This document shows, one piece after another, positions 1 to 11,696 of a stretch of DNA of 64,000 bases; positions within the stretch are counted from its first letter, which is position 1; every line of letters begins with the position of its first letter. The stretch is from the NCBI GenBank assembly GCA_031216445.1, contig CM062218.1:10494501-10558500 (forward strand), in the 5' to 3' direction. This DNA is from Lateolabrax maculatus (lineage: Eukaryota > Chordata > Actinopteri > Acropomatiformes > Lateolabracidae). The position numbers and the translations under genes were made by a program. The notes under the pieces were generated by a model that worked only from the letters and a program-made list of their open reading frames with translations, was not told the origin of the DNA and ran no database searches.

Positions 1-1712
1 GAGATGAGTCGTTGGCGCCTAAGGTACTGTTAAATTCAGTAAACATTCCGGCCATTTTCATAAAACCAGTTTATGGCGTTCTTGCACCATATGCTTCCTC
101 TCCCTCCCTCTGTCTCTGCCCAAGGTTCAGCATGCAAAAGAGGCTGAGGCTTCAGTCATCGCGTGTACCTCTGTTTATGTTTCTGATAGTATTTATGAGC
201 TGTGTCAAAGCAACGTAAAGTTGTGGATTAACATTTATTACTGTGACGGTATTGCCAATCCATCTCTGGGCATGTCTCAAAACGAGAATGAATGTTTTTT
301 ATTAGATAAGCAGGGATGAGCTCTTTAACAGGGAGGGAAAAATAATTGCAGATTAGTTGGAGTTAGTGTGTCTGGTTTAGCCAGTCTTTCACATGGAAAT
401 AGATTTGGATTTGGTTGGCCTTTTATTAATTTGGTGTTTGTGAAATATTGTATATTATTTTAAATAGACATCTGAGTCACCTTTCACTGAAGGCGACCAT
501 GAGGTGCAGTTGAAAGCTATGAAAAATGTATAAATGGAGCTTTAGCTTAAATTATAATATAAGCTTTCCCCAAAGGCCAGGAATGGGTTCAGATAGTCAA
601 CTATTTTATGATGTTGATTTTTATTGGTAGACAAATGAATACAGTGATCCTTATACTTGCCAATACCACCACAGAGAACAAAAGAGTTAATGTCAGTGTT
701 CATTCAATATGCTGATAACATGTTAAATGTTCTGCTTCAGCAATACGTTAGAAACACTCCAGAGTCTATAATGGAGATTGCTTCTGTAATCTTGTAAACC
801 ATCCAGATCACCAAGATCAAATGTGTGTAACCTTTTCTCTTTAAATAGTTGAACTTCAAAGATTTCCAGAGTTGGGGGGGGGGAGTGTTTTGTCATCTTT
901 GTCAAAGTAAAGCTACAAAGCTACAATTTTTCCACACTGTAATCTGCAACGGAGGGAAACAATATTTTTTTTTCTATGCCCATCTTGGAATGCATTATTA
1001 ATTGTGCTTTCATGTTTCTTCATGATGCTAATAAAGCAACAATGCTCTTCCAAATCACCTGAAAAATGAGTCCAAGGACAACGGGCATTGCATAGGAAAG
1101 GCGTGGCTGTCCACTTTGAGAAACGATGGGCCTCAACAACCAAGATTAATGGAACTCAGATGGCTTTTAATTAGTGCAGCTGTGCTCATTAATTATCTGC
1201 CCACAACACAAATGTTTTTATATTTGGGGAAAGTGTTGATTTATTTGATTTTGTTTGCCAGTGGATCTAGATGAATGACTCTTCATTTTAAATTTTGCCA
1301 GCACTAAAAGGAATGGAGAGCAGAGGAAATCTTCCCCAGTTAGCCAGTCTGTTACGGACGTAATGTAATGGATGATAGAGTGTAATATGACAGCAATCAT
1401 GAACATTAAGAGCAATTGTCTGAGATGTTGTGAGTGTTGTACTGTAGGTCTGATCGTACAGTTTTAATGTTGTTTTCTGAGAGCACTGCACGATCATAGT
1501 CGTAAACTTGCCGTTTCCTGTGGGTGAACGTAAATACGAAGTAAAGCAAAATGAAAATCAAAGTTGACTTCCATTCATAGGTGCTTTCAGTTTTTCTCTA
1601 AAAATGTACTTTTGAAGTATAACATCTCACACAACAGGCAACACTAACAGAGAGAAATTGGCTTAATTTTGGTTTATGTGAAGAAATTACAGAGTCGGTG
1701 ATAGCATGTGGA
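1..1712. other. AT-rich non-coding DNA, nothing recognised
   Basis: No gene, RNA or repeat family is recognised here. The only structure seen is a short G run near 875-885 and a T run near 965. Open frames are short, lack exon-like borders and resemble no protein known to me. Confidence 0.5.
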
Positions 1713-1890
1713 TACACTTTATTTATACAGCACTTTTCAAAACAGAAGTTACAAAGTGCTTTGCATAAAGAAGAAAAAGAAAAGGGGTAGACAGAAGACC
1801 CAGAGAAGACAAAATATAAGTCAAAGAGAAATAAGTGCGTAAAAGTTTTAAAATAAAGAAAATGCCAAAGAAAACAAATGGGTTTTAAGA
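1713..1890 (+). repeat. Dispersed teleost repeat, degenerate
   Basis: The segment opens with CACTTTATTTATACAGCACT, followed by an AAGTTACAAAGTGCTTTGC block and then an A-rich tail. I recognise this arrangement as a common interspersed repeat of ray-finned fish. Its class (SINE-like or LINE tail) is not clear to me. No target-site duplication is visible. The right border is uncertain because the A-rich part fades into its surroundings. A short minus-strand open frame across it is incidental. Confidence 0.55.
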
Positions 1891-2206
1891 TGCTTTTAAA
1901 AGATGTGGTTTGGCTTCTCTGAGTTTGAAAGTTTACTTGGAAAAGGAAATCAAGATGAAGCCACAAGTGAGCTTTTCAGACAAACAGGAGCTGGTAATCA
2001 ATTAAAATGCAGTTGTACAAACTTCCAACATGTGAGTAAAGGAAGTAATGTCCTTTCCCCATACCATGAACCAACCCACATTACAAGTTCTGGTTGTTTT
2101 CAGCAGAGCACAGTGCAGATATGAAGCCTAATGGGAATCTGCCAGACCAGTGTGGCTGAAGTCTGTCAATATGCATATAAGCAGTTTTCAATTGATGTCT
2201 ATAAAG

Positions 2207-2299
2207 ATGAATAAGAGACGAGGGTAGCACTCCAGTTTGATTATTTAATATTGCCTATTAAATAATCAAATTGGAGTGCTGTCCTCGTCTCTTATTCAT
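2207..2299 (+). repeat. Near-perfect 44-bp inverted repeat, 5-nt loop
   Basis: The left arm (2207-2250) and right arm (2256-2299) are reverse complements over 44 positions with three differences, separated by the loop TTGCC. Read as RNA from the plus strand, all three differences are G-U wobbles, so the transcript would pair along its whole length. On the minus strand they would be C-A mismatches. It may be a small palindromic MITE, a fold-back left by a mobile element, or a source of small RNA. The long stem with a very short loop argues against a typical microRNA precursor. There is no coding potential. Confidence 0.85.
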
Positions 2300-2936
2300 T
2301 ATTAACTACATTTAGGATCCAGCAACGAGTCTTCTAAATTTAACTGAGTTGAGCTCATTGCGTCTTATTTTTTAAGTCTCTATAAAGTTCCAAATTTGAT
2401 TCAAATAAACGAGTAATGTGTTCAGTCAAAACACTTGAGTTGAGAAGAAAACAGTCACTTTGATAAGTGATGCTGAACATATTTTGATTTTAATTTATGT
2501 AAAATTATATATATTTATATTAATAGCCCCGAAAGGACATGAACAACAGTTGGTAAATAAATAGAAGAGCTCTGTGTTTAACAAGGTTTTTAGGTCAAAT
2601 CTGTGATCCAGCCAGAACAGGACCATTTTAACATTGGTGTTTTACCCTGATGGTGAAACTGATTTTGAAGGGCTGAAAAAGCATTTTAGCCTTGTCTTAT
2701 CAGACAATCTCTTGTCCTTGTGTGGGAACCAAGATTGACCTAAATAGAAATGTTTTTAAAGTAAATGAATATGGTTACATGTTTATGATATCACTTCTCA
2801 GCCATTTGGGAGATTTTGTTTTCAAGTATTTGAAAGGTTGATTTTGGGTTATCTTTTTAATCTAATTCAAAACCTTTCAACTAATTAGTCGTCACGATGA
2901 ACAAATGTTCTATCTTCTGTCTGTTTTCTGTCCTTT
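2300..2936. other. AT-rich non-coding DNA, nothing recognised
   Basis: Low-complexity AT-rich sequence with scattered T and A runs. No gene or repeat family is recognised. Confidence 0.5.
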
Positions 2937-3270
2937 CTCTCTCTCCCTTACCCACTCACTCCTCCCCTCACCCTCCAGTTTCATTTTTCCTCATGGCCGC
3001 AGTAAATTTCTCTGAAACATTCATCTGAACATGAATGAGGAAAACGCAATGGCAAGAGCAGAAATTAAAATTTCATTATTTACTGCGCTCGAGTTTGGGA
3101 ACGCAATTAGTATCTGCACTGTGTGGCCCAGGGATATTTACTGCTTTGGCCTCTCCTTTCTTTATTGTGGTGTTTCTTTCATCCTGTCTAGCAGACTGTG
3201 ATGCTATCACTTGCTCATTACCTCTAGCAGTCTGAGACACAGCGGACAATTACACCATTTCCGAGGGTCC
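2937..3270. promoter_or_regulatory. Pyrimidine tract plus candidate conserved non-coding element
   Basis: A CT-rich tract (about 2932-2979) leads into about 280 bp of balanced composition without recognised repeats. The segment includes AAATTAAAATTTCATTATTT-type AT motifs between GC-richer blocks. The tract ends in CAG, like a splice acceptor, but no convincing exon follows: the next frame is short and has no clear donor. I call it a regulatory candidate from texture only; conservation cannot be seen here. Confidence 0.25.
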
Positions 3271-4440
3271 AACATGTGAACTTGAGGATGGACAGAGATG
3301 ATACATCATGCAATGATTGCATTTCAAGACACTGGTAGGAGAAATGGAGTAATTTTTTACCCCACGGAAGGTAATTTATAAAATAACCATGCAAAGATTT
3401 TTTTAGAAAAAAGCAAGATTTTCTTGTAAAGTCAATACGTCAGATGATCCATAGATGAACATATAGGCAAGTCTTTAGTCAAAATATGTTATATTTAGTA
3501 ACTCAGAAAGACACAAGGGGACCGTTGGGCCTTAATACAGGCAAATGCAACGTTCATGTATTTGGTGGCAAAAATGGTTTTAACCATTTGAGCTTGTAGA
3601 GAATTGTGACAATTTTGTAACATATCTCCTGTTTGAATGCACAAGAACAAAAACAAGCATTTTTTTAATTTGTCAAGTTATATATTTTTTTTAAAAAACA
3701 CAAAAAAATCAACAGCAATTCATTCCATTCTTGATTAATGTGATAAAACATTAACATAGATGTAGAAAATAAAAATGTCTCCATTTAGTCTGGTCCTTTT
3801 TTTTTTTTTCTTCTTCTTGTTGTTATCAGCAGTACTCTGTACAGGAAAAGAGACACAGGATCACAGACACTTAACAGTTGCAAGGCTCTGTTGATTGTAA
3901 TTAACATCTTTTCCTTGAGACCTGAACCCAAATAAGCACCACCACAGTATGTCCAGCCTTTTCTCTGAAAAAACATGCTCTGTTTTTTGGACACAAAATA
4001 TGAACACTGCTGTTTGTCAGTACAAGTAATTCAATTATGCTTAGTCATTAATCTTTGGTCTATGAACTTTAAATTTGTAAATGTAAAGTATGGGTGTTGG
4101 TAAGGTTTTAATGTGAAATTTTGCTATTACCCATTGTATACTGAACATTATTCAATAAGAGAAGTACCTGTTTTTTTATGATAAAACACCAGCAGCAAAC
4201 AAAACAAAATGAAACCTTATTTACATACAACATTCCCTAAGCCACCATTTTTCTCATATGTGCAATTAAGGACAAAGCTGCAAGTGTTAATTTGCTTGAG
4301 GTGCACTTCTCAAAAGCAGCAGTGCCAGCTAAAACAAAACACCACCACCAACAACAATAAGAGCTGCAGATTTATATATTAATTTCTGGTTAACAAACAT
4401 TTCCTTGAACAGGGACAATGTTTTTATTTTCACATATTTT
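3271..4440. other. AT-rich non-coding DNA; possible old repeat fragment
   Basis: Mostly AT-rich sequence with long A and T runs (3660-3700, 3795-3815). Around 3500-3540 the phrase AAAGACACAAGGGGACCGTT resembles part of a common fish dispersed repeat, but the match is short and uncertain. No gene is seen. Confidence 0.35.
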
Positions 4441-4459
4441 CTCTCCATTCTTCCTGTTC

Positions 4460-4770
4460 CTAGACAAAATATGCATATGAACACTGGAGCCTGTCGGATA
4501 TGGGAGATCAGACGAATCGCAGCAGGGGATCAAAGGGAGCTATCTGATCTCGTAAAATAACATTAAAATCCGTTGCCTCATTCCAAGACACCACGTATTG
4601 ATCACAGAGGAGACAAGTAGGAGTGTTCGGTACTAAATAAAAACTGGGGGCTGACGAGAAGTGAATCAAGAAATCTGCGCATGCTGGGGGTCATTAAAAT
4701 TGCATGACACTCTATGTATTCCGCAAACAATTGGATGGTTAACTGGAGGGCAGAGAAGGGGAAAACAAGA
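4460..4770. promoter_or_regulatory. Candidate conserved non-coding element
   Basis: About 300 bp of balanced composition with no simple repeats. It starts near ATATGCATATGAA (4470-4482), a POU-type palindromic site, and also contains TAATCTGCG-like and CATTAAAATTGCATG motifs. AT-poor and AT-rich blocks alternate, unlike the flanks. All frames carry stops, so coding is unlikely. This is an inference from texture. Confidence 0.28.
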
Positions 4771-6909
4771 GAAGCATATGTTCATAAGAGCTTCTCGCAT
4801 CCCTCCCACCTCCCCCTAAATCCCCCATCCTCTCCGCCACATTCACCCTTCATTGTATTTGTTTCCATTTGTTGATGGCGCCATTTTCAATAAGTGCATA
4901 AGACAATAGGCAGGCAGTATCAGTAAAAATAACCCTCCTGTCAAGGTTGCAGGGTTGGTTGCTTCTCAGATGCTGTATTGCAAGTAGGTATATAGAGTGA
5001 TTTGATTATACCGTGCGGGTGGCGCCGTTGTTACCCAGTTTGACTAATAAGTACTTTTCAAACCTGCCCCTCTCCTTCCCATTCAGCAGGAGTGCTTCGG
5101 TTTTTCTAGGAGTTAACCTTCATACACTATCATTACTGTCACTCGTCGCTGAAACTTCACAGAGCAGCTCACTCTCTGCAGTGTGTGTGTGTGCGCGTGC
5201 CTGCACGAGAGTCAAAACTCGCTGTTTGTCTTTAATTCATCTCAATTACAGGTTTCCCTTGATGTTGGAGCCGGCTGTTTCTGTGAACTGTTTCTAACAA
5301 TTTGTCTTATAAAAGTGAAAGCAGCCTTTTAGATTTAGAATTGTTTTTCATTTTTTGCTCTTAAACTATGCTGATGAGTCCAATTTACAAAAACTCATGG
5401 TGTGCTGCCAAGCTTTGTTCAAACTCTCAGAACTTTATTTGAATTCTGATGAAGATCCCAAAGTTACCAAAGATGCTTCAGATGTGATGCTGAAGTTTGA
5501 GGAAAGGTGTTTAACATGATGCACAAGACATCTTAAATTGTTCTCGTTATTTCTAGTCCTCTTGATGTACTGTAGCTTCAGCTAAGTTTTGGAACAGTTA
5601 TTGAATATATTCTGAATATGTCCTTGTCATTACAGTTTGAGAGAAGCTTTTTCTAAATCTAAAGGTATTCAACAGGAAATTCAAAGAGTAATCAAGAGCT
5701 TGAGTAGTTTATCGTGTTTTTTTGTACAGAATTTCTAAAGTTAATCTTTATGTTAATCGTGTAGAGTTACATCGTCTGTACGTTCAAGTTTATTGTATGG
5801 ATACTTAAATAACTCTGAAACAGTGGTGAGGAGAGAAGACAGTACTGTGCACAATGCTGCAGTTAACAAGCTTAAATCCTGCATGAAAACACACTGCTTT
5901 GCAATCTGCAAATACGAGTCAAAGGTCACGAGTGTTAGCTCAAGATATGACATTTGCTCTCTCAAACAAAATGTACATCTTAATCCTGAACTGGAGGAAT
6001 ACCAATAAAAAATGCAGAACTTGTGTACACGTATAGTGCATCATCCTGATACAGCAAGTTAGTATTTGTATTATTATTAGTATTTCCCACCTTTTATCCA
6101 ATTTACAACTCTTTAAAAAATATATATATAACCAACATAACTTAAAAATACCTGTTTAGTCATTTTTGGATACATACAGTAGAAAATACAATAGAAATGG
6201 TGCACTATAAATAGATTGAATAATATAAGTAGTATATATGTATTTATTCTTGGGTTCACTTCTCCATGAATTACCTCCTACCAGCGTTAGGTTGCCAGAC
6301 GCTTTCATGACCTTTCCCATACTTCCAGGTGTAGACGAGTACACTGTATTTCTCTTATGTGGGTCTCTTAGGACTCTGCGTCACCTGAAAAGTTCGTACC
6401 ATAATTCCCCAATGCACTGTATGTTGCCAAAAGCAGAACACATGCAATTAATGCAGGTGTCCCAGTTGTTACAAGTTGGACTCTGAGCATCTAGTAAAAC
6501 AAAATGTTGTCTTCACAGTGCTTGAATTTCATGAGATACACTGTTAAAAATGCAACATGTAGAAGAACATTGTTTTTTCTAATGGTAAACTAAGCCAGGA
6601 AAGTGCTCCTCTCATGTGATGCAGTTTGTGTTTTCTTAGTCCTTTTTTTTTTTTTTAATCATTTTTAACTTTTTGGCTTAAAATGTGGAGTCACAACTCT
6701 CGTCAATGTCACACAATTCCAGACAGCCCAGATGTACTAAGCTCTTGGCATTTTTTGGATGTGTGTATTGACTTCGCTGCCTCCATAACAATGGCTTCAT
6801 GGCACGCAGGGGTTTTAATGTTCATCACATGTTTTAAGAATGAGCTTTTATCATGGGTAATTTTTAGAATAATGCAGGGGAAACTATTAAAGGGAAACAA
6901 CACAGATTT
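4771..6909. other. Non-coding DNA, nothing recognised
   Basis: AT-rich sequence with a short GT patch (5180-5200), a TA patch (6120-6130) and a T run (6642-6657). Opposed short open frames near 5750-6008 overlap each other, have no splice-like borders and match nothing I know. Confidence 0.45.
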
Positions 6910-7225
6910 TCCACATCAAAGTCTGTTTACAGGTCTTGACAAGTACTTTTGCCTTATTTGTGAAACAAGTTTTTGAGCTCCAAAGGGAGCTACGCAATAT
7001 ATGCCATTTTGAGTCAGTCTCGGTTGGGGCTGCAGACTCCAAGTTTGAAAATGACAACAATCTTGGGGTGTGGATTTAGAAAAAAGTGCCAGACCTCCGT
7101 AGCCCACTCTCCACCTGTGCCAGGGCCAGCGGCTCCAGGCTACATTAACCACATTAGCAACTACTGGCATAACACACCCAAATTTCCAACCCAACTGTCG
7201 GCGGTCGAGTTGCCTTGTGGGTAAT
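6910..7225 (+). repeat. Dispersed teleost repeat, copy A
   Basis: This shares blocks in the same order with 24341-24560: GTTTACAGGT, then a GGAG/CAAG-TACT block, then GCTCCA-AGGGAGCT, then GACCTC-GTAG-CC-CT, then a TTAGC-CTACT block and finally CCCAAATTTC. The order and spacing show that the two are copies of one family, with part of the middle missing from the other copy. I also recognise the GCTCC..AGGGAGCT part from other fish genomes. Open frames on both strands fall inside the repeat and should not be read as genes. Confidence 0.7.
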
Positions 7226-7499
7226 GTAGGCGCCAGGCTTTGACAAGGAAGAAGGAAGTGCACTCTGCCAAGAAACTGTGCAACCACTGAGGGACTGACC
7301 GGTTAGGTCTTAAGCAAAGTTGCAGACTGTAATCATGCTGTAATCACATTGTGTCATGCCTAATATTTTCTCACTGAAGGTGTTGTCAAGAAGTTTACAT
7401 TGGTTTGGATAGACGTTGCTTCAGTTTAGTCTGGTGACTTAGTGATAAAACTGTAAGCTGATATGAAATTAAGTTGGTATTCTTAAAAGCTCATAAATT

Positions 7500-7925
7500 T
7501 CTTTTTTTCTTTTGTTCTTTCTACTCAGTGCTTTAAACACCTCTTGTACCTCTCTCTCCTTCCTCCTCAGTATCAATCATTTCTCCCTTTCCCTCTTATC
7601 CCTTTTTTCTGCATCTCTCTTTCCACAGTATGTGTCATTATCCATCCAGTGTGACTTCACCCATCCTGCCCTCTGGTGACACAGCCTGCCCTTGTTAAGT
7701 GGCTCCAGCCCCACTCCTCGTTTACAGGTGAAATCTATTCTCACACACAGGCCTCAAGGGCCCAACTGGACTGTAACAGAATTTCTCCAGCCCCGCTGGG
7801 CCCCAACCACAAAGCTGAGAATAAATGGCTGAGGTGCCACGGCTGGACAGAAAAATCAATGCCTGTTTATACAGACATGACAGTCCCGGCGCCCAAGCAA
7901 TTCTCCTGCTTGCTTCTCTAGACGC
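7500..7925. promoter_or_regulatory. Pyrimidine tract plus candidate conserved element
   Basis: A CT-rich tract (about 7540-7625) precedes about 300 bp that are notably GC-richer than the flanks. It contains runs such as CCCCGCTGGGCCCC (7793-7806) and CAGGCCTCAAGGGCCC. The block is free of simple repeats and recognised mobile elements. An 81-codon frame runs through it on the plus strand but has no recognisable domain. It may be a regulatory element; an untranslated exon cannot be excluded. Confidence 0.25.
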
Positions 7926-8743
7926 CGTGTTATACTGTTTTTTTCCCTCCTCCTCTCTCTCTGTTTTGTGCTCTCTCTTCTGCTGAGGATAAAATGTGTG
8001 CCCTCTTGAGAGGATGGAACAGTAGGTGAAGCACTGTGGCCATTTTGTCCTCAATTTGTTCTCACCATGTGCTGAAGTATTACGTGGGGGTCAACTGAAT
8101 GCTTTTGATAGACCGACTGTCACGTAAACTGTTTCGTCCATGCTGAGCAGATGTAATGCAGACAACCAGGGTCATGTGTTAGAGTTGGTTGCTGTTTCTC
8201 AACTGCTGGGTCACAAGTGTTCAGCAGGCATGTACTGACAGGGTCACTCAGTAGACATGTTCCTGTTAAAACTATTGAGCTAGGTTTTCATTTTCTGGAG
8301 GAGACACAATAAACTAAACTGGTTCAACTGCTTTTCTTACAAGCTAAATGACCCCCAGGTTTAATGACCTTCAGTCACTTCACCTGAGAGAGTCCAGCTG
8401 CTGTTAAATTTCCTTTTTGTCGTCTGAAGCGACAACAGAATAATTTCTTTCCCGCTTCAGACTTATTTATTTTCTTTTCCTTTTTTTAGGTATTATATTT
8501 TGGAATCAAACCCAGGGTGATGTGAACACATGGTATGCATTTGGACCACCAGGACCCTTTTTATGTTTTTTTTTTTTTTTTTTTCTAGTTCAGGATTAAG
8601 TACATTACTATAACATTAATCCTGTTTTTGACGCGTATAGACCTGGGACTTTTTGTCCAAATAATGCAAAGATTTGCCTCAAGCACTCATTTACACATCT
8701 AAGTACAAATGTGATTTTAGCAGCTACAGTTAAATCCCATTAA
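7926..8743. other. Non-coding DNA, nothing recognised
   Basis: AT-rich sequence with a T run at about 8565-8585. No gene, RNA or repeat family is recognised. Confidence 0.45.
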
Positions 8744-9050
8744 AGCTGAAACATTAGTCGACAATGAGTCATTTTCGAATAAAAATGCCAAATATTCTCT
8801 AGTTCATGCTTTTAAATGTGAGCGTATTTTGCTCTTTCCTGTGTCTTTTGTGATAGAAAACTAAAAATCTTTGGGTTTTGGAATGTTGGTCGGACAAAAC
8901 GAGCAAGTTGAAGTCACCTTTGGTTTCCAGGAGTTTATGATTGGTATTCTCACTATTTTATGAAACTTTATTGACCAAATGATTAATCTTTTGATCAAGA
9001 AAATAATGATCTGATGTATCACTAATTGAAATAATCATTAGTTTCAGTCG
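8744..9050 (-). mobile_element. MITE-like teleost repeat with GCTGAAAC/GTTTCAG ends, copy A
   Basis: The element begins GCTGAAACATTAGTCGA and ends ATTAGTTTCAG, giving short inverted ends. Its reverse complement aligns along its whole length with 51840-52152. Shared blocks include GTTTTATGTGATAG/CTTTTGTGATAG, GGTCGGACAAAAC/GGTCAGACAAAAC and the AATGATTAAT-type AT-rich ends. I recognise it as a very common percomorph repeat, usually seen as degenerate copies of about 300 bp. It has no coding capacity. The strand is arbitrary, set opposite to the second copy. Confidence 0.8.
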
Positions 9051-9349
9051 AAAATCTCTATAATGCATGCATGTTTTCAAAGAATAGTAGAAAATAATAA
9101 TAAGATCTTTCTTTGCCTTTGTCGTTATTTTTATCTTTCTACACAGTACCTCGTATACATCTTGATTTAGTCAGTATTCTCTGCCTTATTCTTATTGATT
9201 TTTTTTTTTTTGGTGGGTGACTTTGATTATATATTTGTTAATGCTTTTGCGTGCACAGGCATGTTTGTGTCTGTGTGTGAACTTTGTGTGTGTTGCATGT
9301 GCTTTGTGCAGGCGATTGTGTGACTCTCGAGGGGAGGTAGCGCCGCACT

Positions 9350-9800
9350 TGTAACTCATTCTGATTTATGCCCCCTGTCTAAATAAAAACATAAATCACA
9401 GCACCTGCCACAGAAGTCACTCTCACAGTGGTCTAGCTCGTCCGGCTCTGCTCTGGGTTGCGCTGTTGCACCCCAATGACAGAAACACAATTGATTCCCT
9501 CATTGCATCAATTTGTCGCCTAATCTGGTGATATGTTGATAAATTTTACTGCTTTGTCAATTAATTTTCCTGAAAAATGGGCCTGGCCGTGGTGGACACA
9601 TCAATACTAAGGCAGTGGAAATATCAGTGACAAAATTAAGTGATAAAATTAATTGCCCCCTATCCCGTCTTGTGAAAACATAACTAATGAGGGAGGCAAT
9701 TATAGTTGCATGTGGTCTCCTTCGGGAAAGATGGAGGGGGTGTTTGAAAAAAGACTTCTATGGTAATTAGACAAGTGGGAGAAGAAGGATCATGGGAAAA
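9350..9800. promoter_or_regulatory. Candidate conserved non-coding element, homeodomain-site rich
   Basis: About 450 bp without simple repeats, containing many TAAT/ATTA cores. Clear examples are AATTAATT at 9559-9566 and AAAATTAATTGCC around 9646-9658, plus ACACAATTGATTCCC near 9486. GC-richer blocks such as GGGCCTGGCCGTGG (9579-9592) lie between them. This dense mix of homeodomain cores with balanced spacers resembles developmental enhancers. Every frame is interrupted. Function is inferred only. Confidence 0.35.
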
Positions 9801-11039
9801 TGGTCATCTGAAATAGAGGGTGACTTCAGAAATATAGCACAGCGGATAGATGTTTGTTTCAGCTCTCAGTCACCGATGTGAAGGACAAACAAATGGAAGA
9901 AGCCTTTCAAACAAGAACACAAGTCAAATCAAATGAAACTAATAGTTAATTCCTCCTGCACTGTGACAAATGTCTGTGAGACATGTTAGGTTCTTGTGGC
10001 TTACTGCTTGCGCACACTGTGAAGTACAGACAAATATCATTGTCAGTGTTTTGTCACCCAACAATTTCTGTGTTGACATTGATGCAGGTAATTCTTTATC
10101 ATTTGAATCTTGTAGAGTTGTTGCGTAAATTAGCGACAGACACTGGTGTCATTGTTTTCTAGAGGGAAGAAGAAGGGTTTGTTAGCAGGTTAGTTAAACA
10201 CTGTTATTCCCAGAAGAATAACAGGCCCACTGCTGATGCTAAAATGAAGCACAATATTCCTGTCATCAACAACAGAAGTTATATATCACTTAGATAGTCA
10301 TTTGTTTGACATGCAGTGTGGGATGTCATACCTTTCTTGAATCAGGAGAGTAGCAGTTCTTTGGTTCAAGTTTGAACAGTTTGTTTTAGATTTAATATAC
10401 AGTAGTCCATTGTCCCAATGGGAATGCAAATCACAGTCTCACAGGCTCCTTGGTCAGTCATGCAGAGTATAAATAATGATGTTATTGCAAACATCAATAG
10501 TACAAAGAATTCTGTACTCTGGTAATAACTGTTTCCACATATGACAACCTTTCCATAACTTTATGTTAGGCATGCAGGATGAACCGCATGCATTAAATAC
10601 TGTAACTACTTCATATACCCTTTTTTGTTTATTTGTAAGTAGTTTTATGTCAAAATCTTCCTTTTTGTCCCTTCCCTATTAATATGCTAATTGTGTAGTG
10701 TCAATTATAGATGAATACAGAAACTTGATGTGTATTTTAGAGATTTGACATGAGATATTTGATAACAGTAAATATTTTAAGCAGGTGGATCGTAAAACTC
10801 TGACAGCCTATATTGATCCTTTAACTCGAAACCTGACCCTAAAATGTCATACATAGAATTTCTGGTACTTCACTCGTAGCAATTTGAGAGGTTTTAAAGA
10901 TGCTATCACAACACACTGGGGAAGCATTAAGAGAAAGTACTTTAGAAAGGAGAGTTCCTTTTAAAAGACTCTAGTGCCCACAAACAACCTGGAAAGTGAT
11001 TCTCAAGAGTAGAAACATCATTAATATATTCATTAAGAA
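9801..11039. other. Non-coding DNA, nothing recognised
   Basis: AT-rich sequence with no gene, RNA or clear repeat family. Confidence 0.45.
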
Positions 11040-11330
11040 TAGGTTAAGCTATTAGAGAGCTTTTTGAATGCCCAGGATAGGCAACATGGGAGGCGCATTA
11101 ACGTTTTATAATCACTATTTCTGTTGTTTGCATCCTTTGTCCGGGGTAATGAGATCCTTCCATCACACACTTTCTGTGTGCGAAGCCACCATTTCTCAAA
11201 GAGACTCTCGGAGGGTAAGAGGCGGTGATCTCCTAAACATTTGCAGCAGCACTTAGGCCACCCCCTCATATGTCGAAATGTTACAATCCTGAATATTCTA
11301 CTAACCTGAGGATCCAGCATCTTCCATCTG
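11040..11330. promoter_or_regulatory. Candidate conserved non-coding element
   Basis: Balanced, repeat-free sequence including GGAGGCGCATTAACG (11090-11104), GGGGTAATGAGATCC and GGCGGTGATCTCC. Short frames run through it on both strands (62 and 101 codons) but overlap one another and lack family features. The texture is unlike the flanking AT-rich DNA. Regulatory role is inferred. Confidence 0.28.
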
Positions 11331-11567
11331 TAAAACATACAAAAAACAGGGTGGGTGTGTTTTTTATTTCATTAATATGCATTTTGAGGTGTGTTCATGC
11401 TCCAGAGACGATTAAGCAAATGACTCTCATGATTGATTAACAAAACCAGGAAGCTCTAATTCCACCATTTATTTAGTGCCTATGTGTGGTAGCTCTTCAT
11501 GCCAGCTTTCTTAGTGCTGCAGTGCATGCTGTGAATTTGTATTGTACTTTCCAATCCAATCATGTAT

Positions 11568-11569
<2 letters not shown>

Positions 11570-11609
<40 letters not shown>

Positions 11610-11696
11610 CATATATGTGTGTGTATATATGTGTATATGGCTTACTATATATGTATATACACATATACACATATATGTATATACATATATACACAT

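Noticed and set aside
2207..2299. Call as a known microRNA gene
   Set aside because: No known mature microRNA seed recognised, stem too long and loop too short for a standard precursor.
2937..3030. Possible exon after the pyrimidine tract ending CCTCCAG
   Set aside because: The following 24 bp before the next CAG-TAAATT is too short and the donor is poor.
6916..7287. 123-codon minus-strand frame with Trp and Pro rich composition
   Set aside because: Falls almost wholly in the dispersed repeat shared with 24341-24560.
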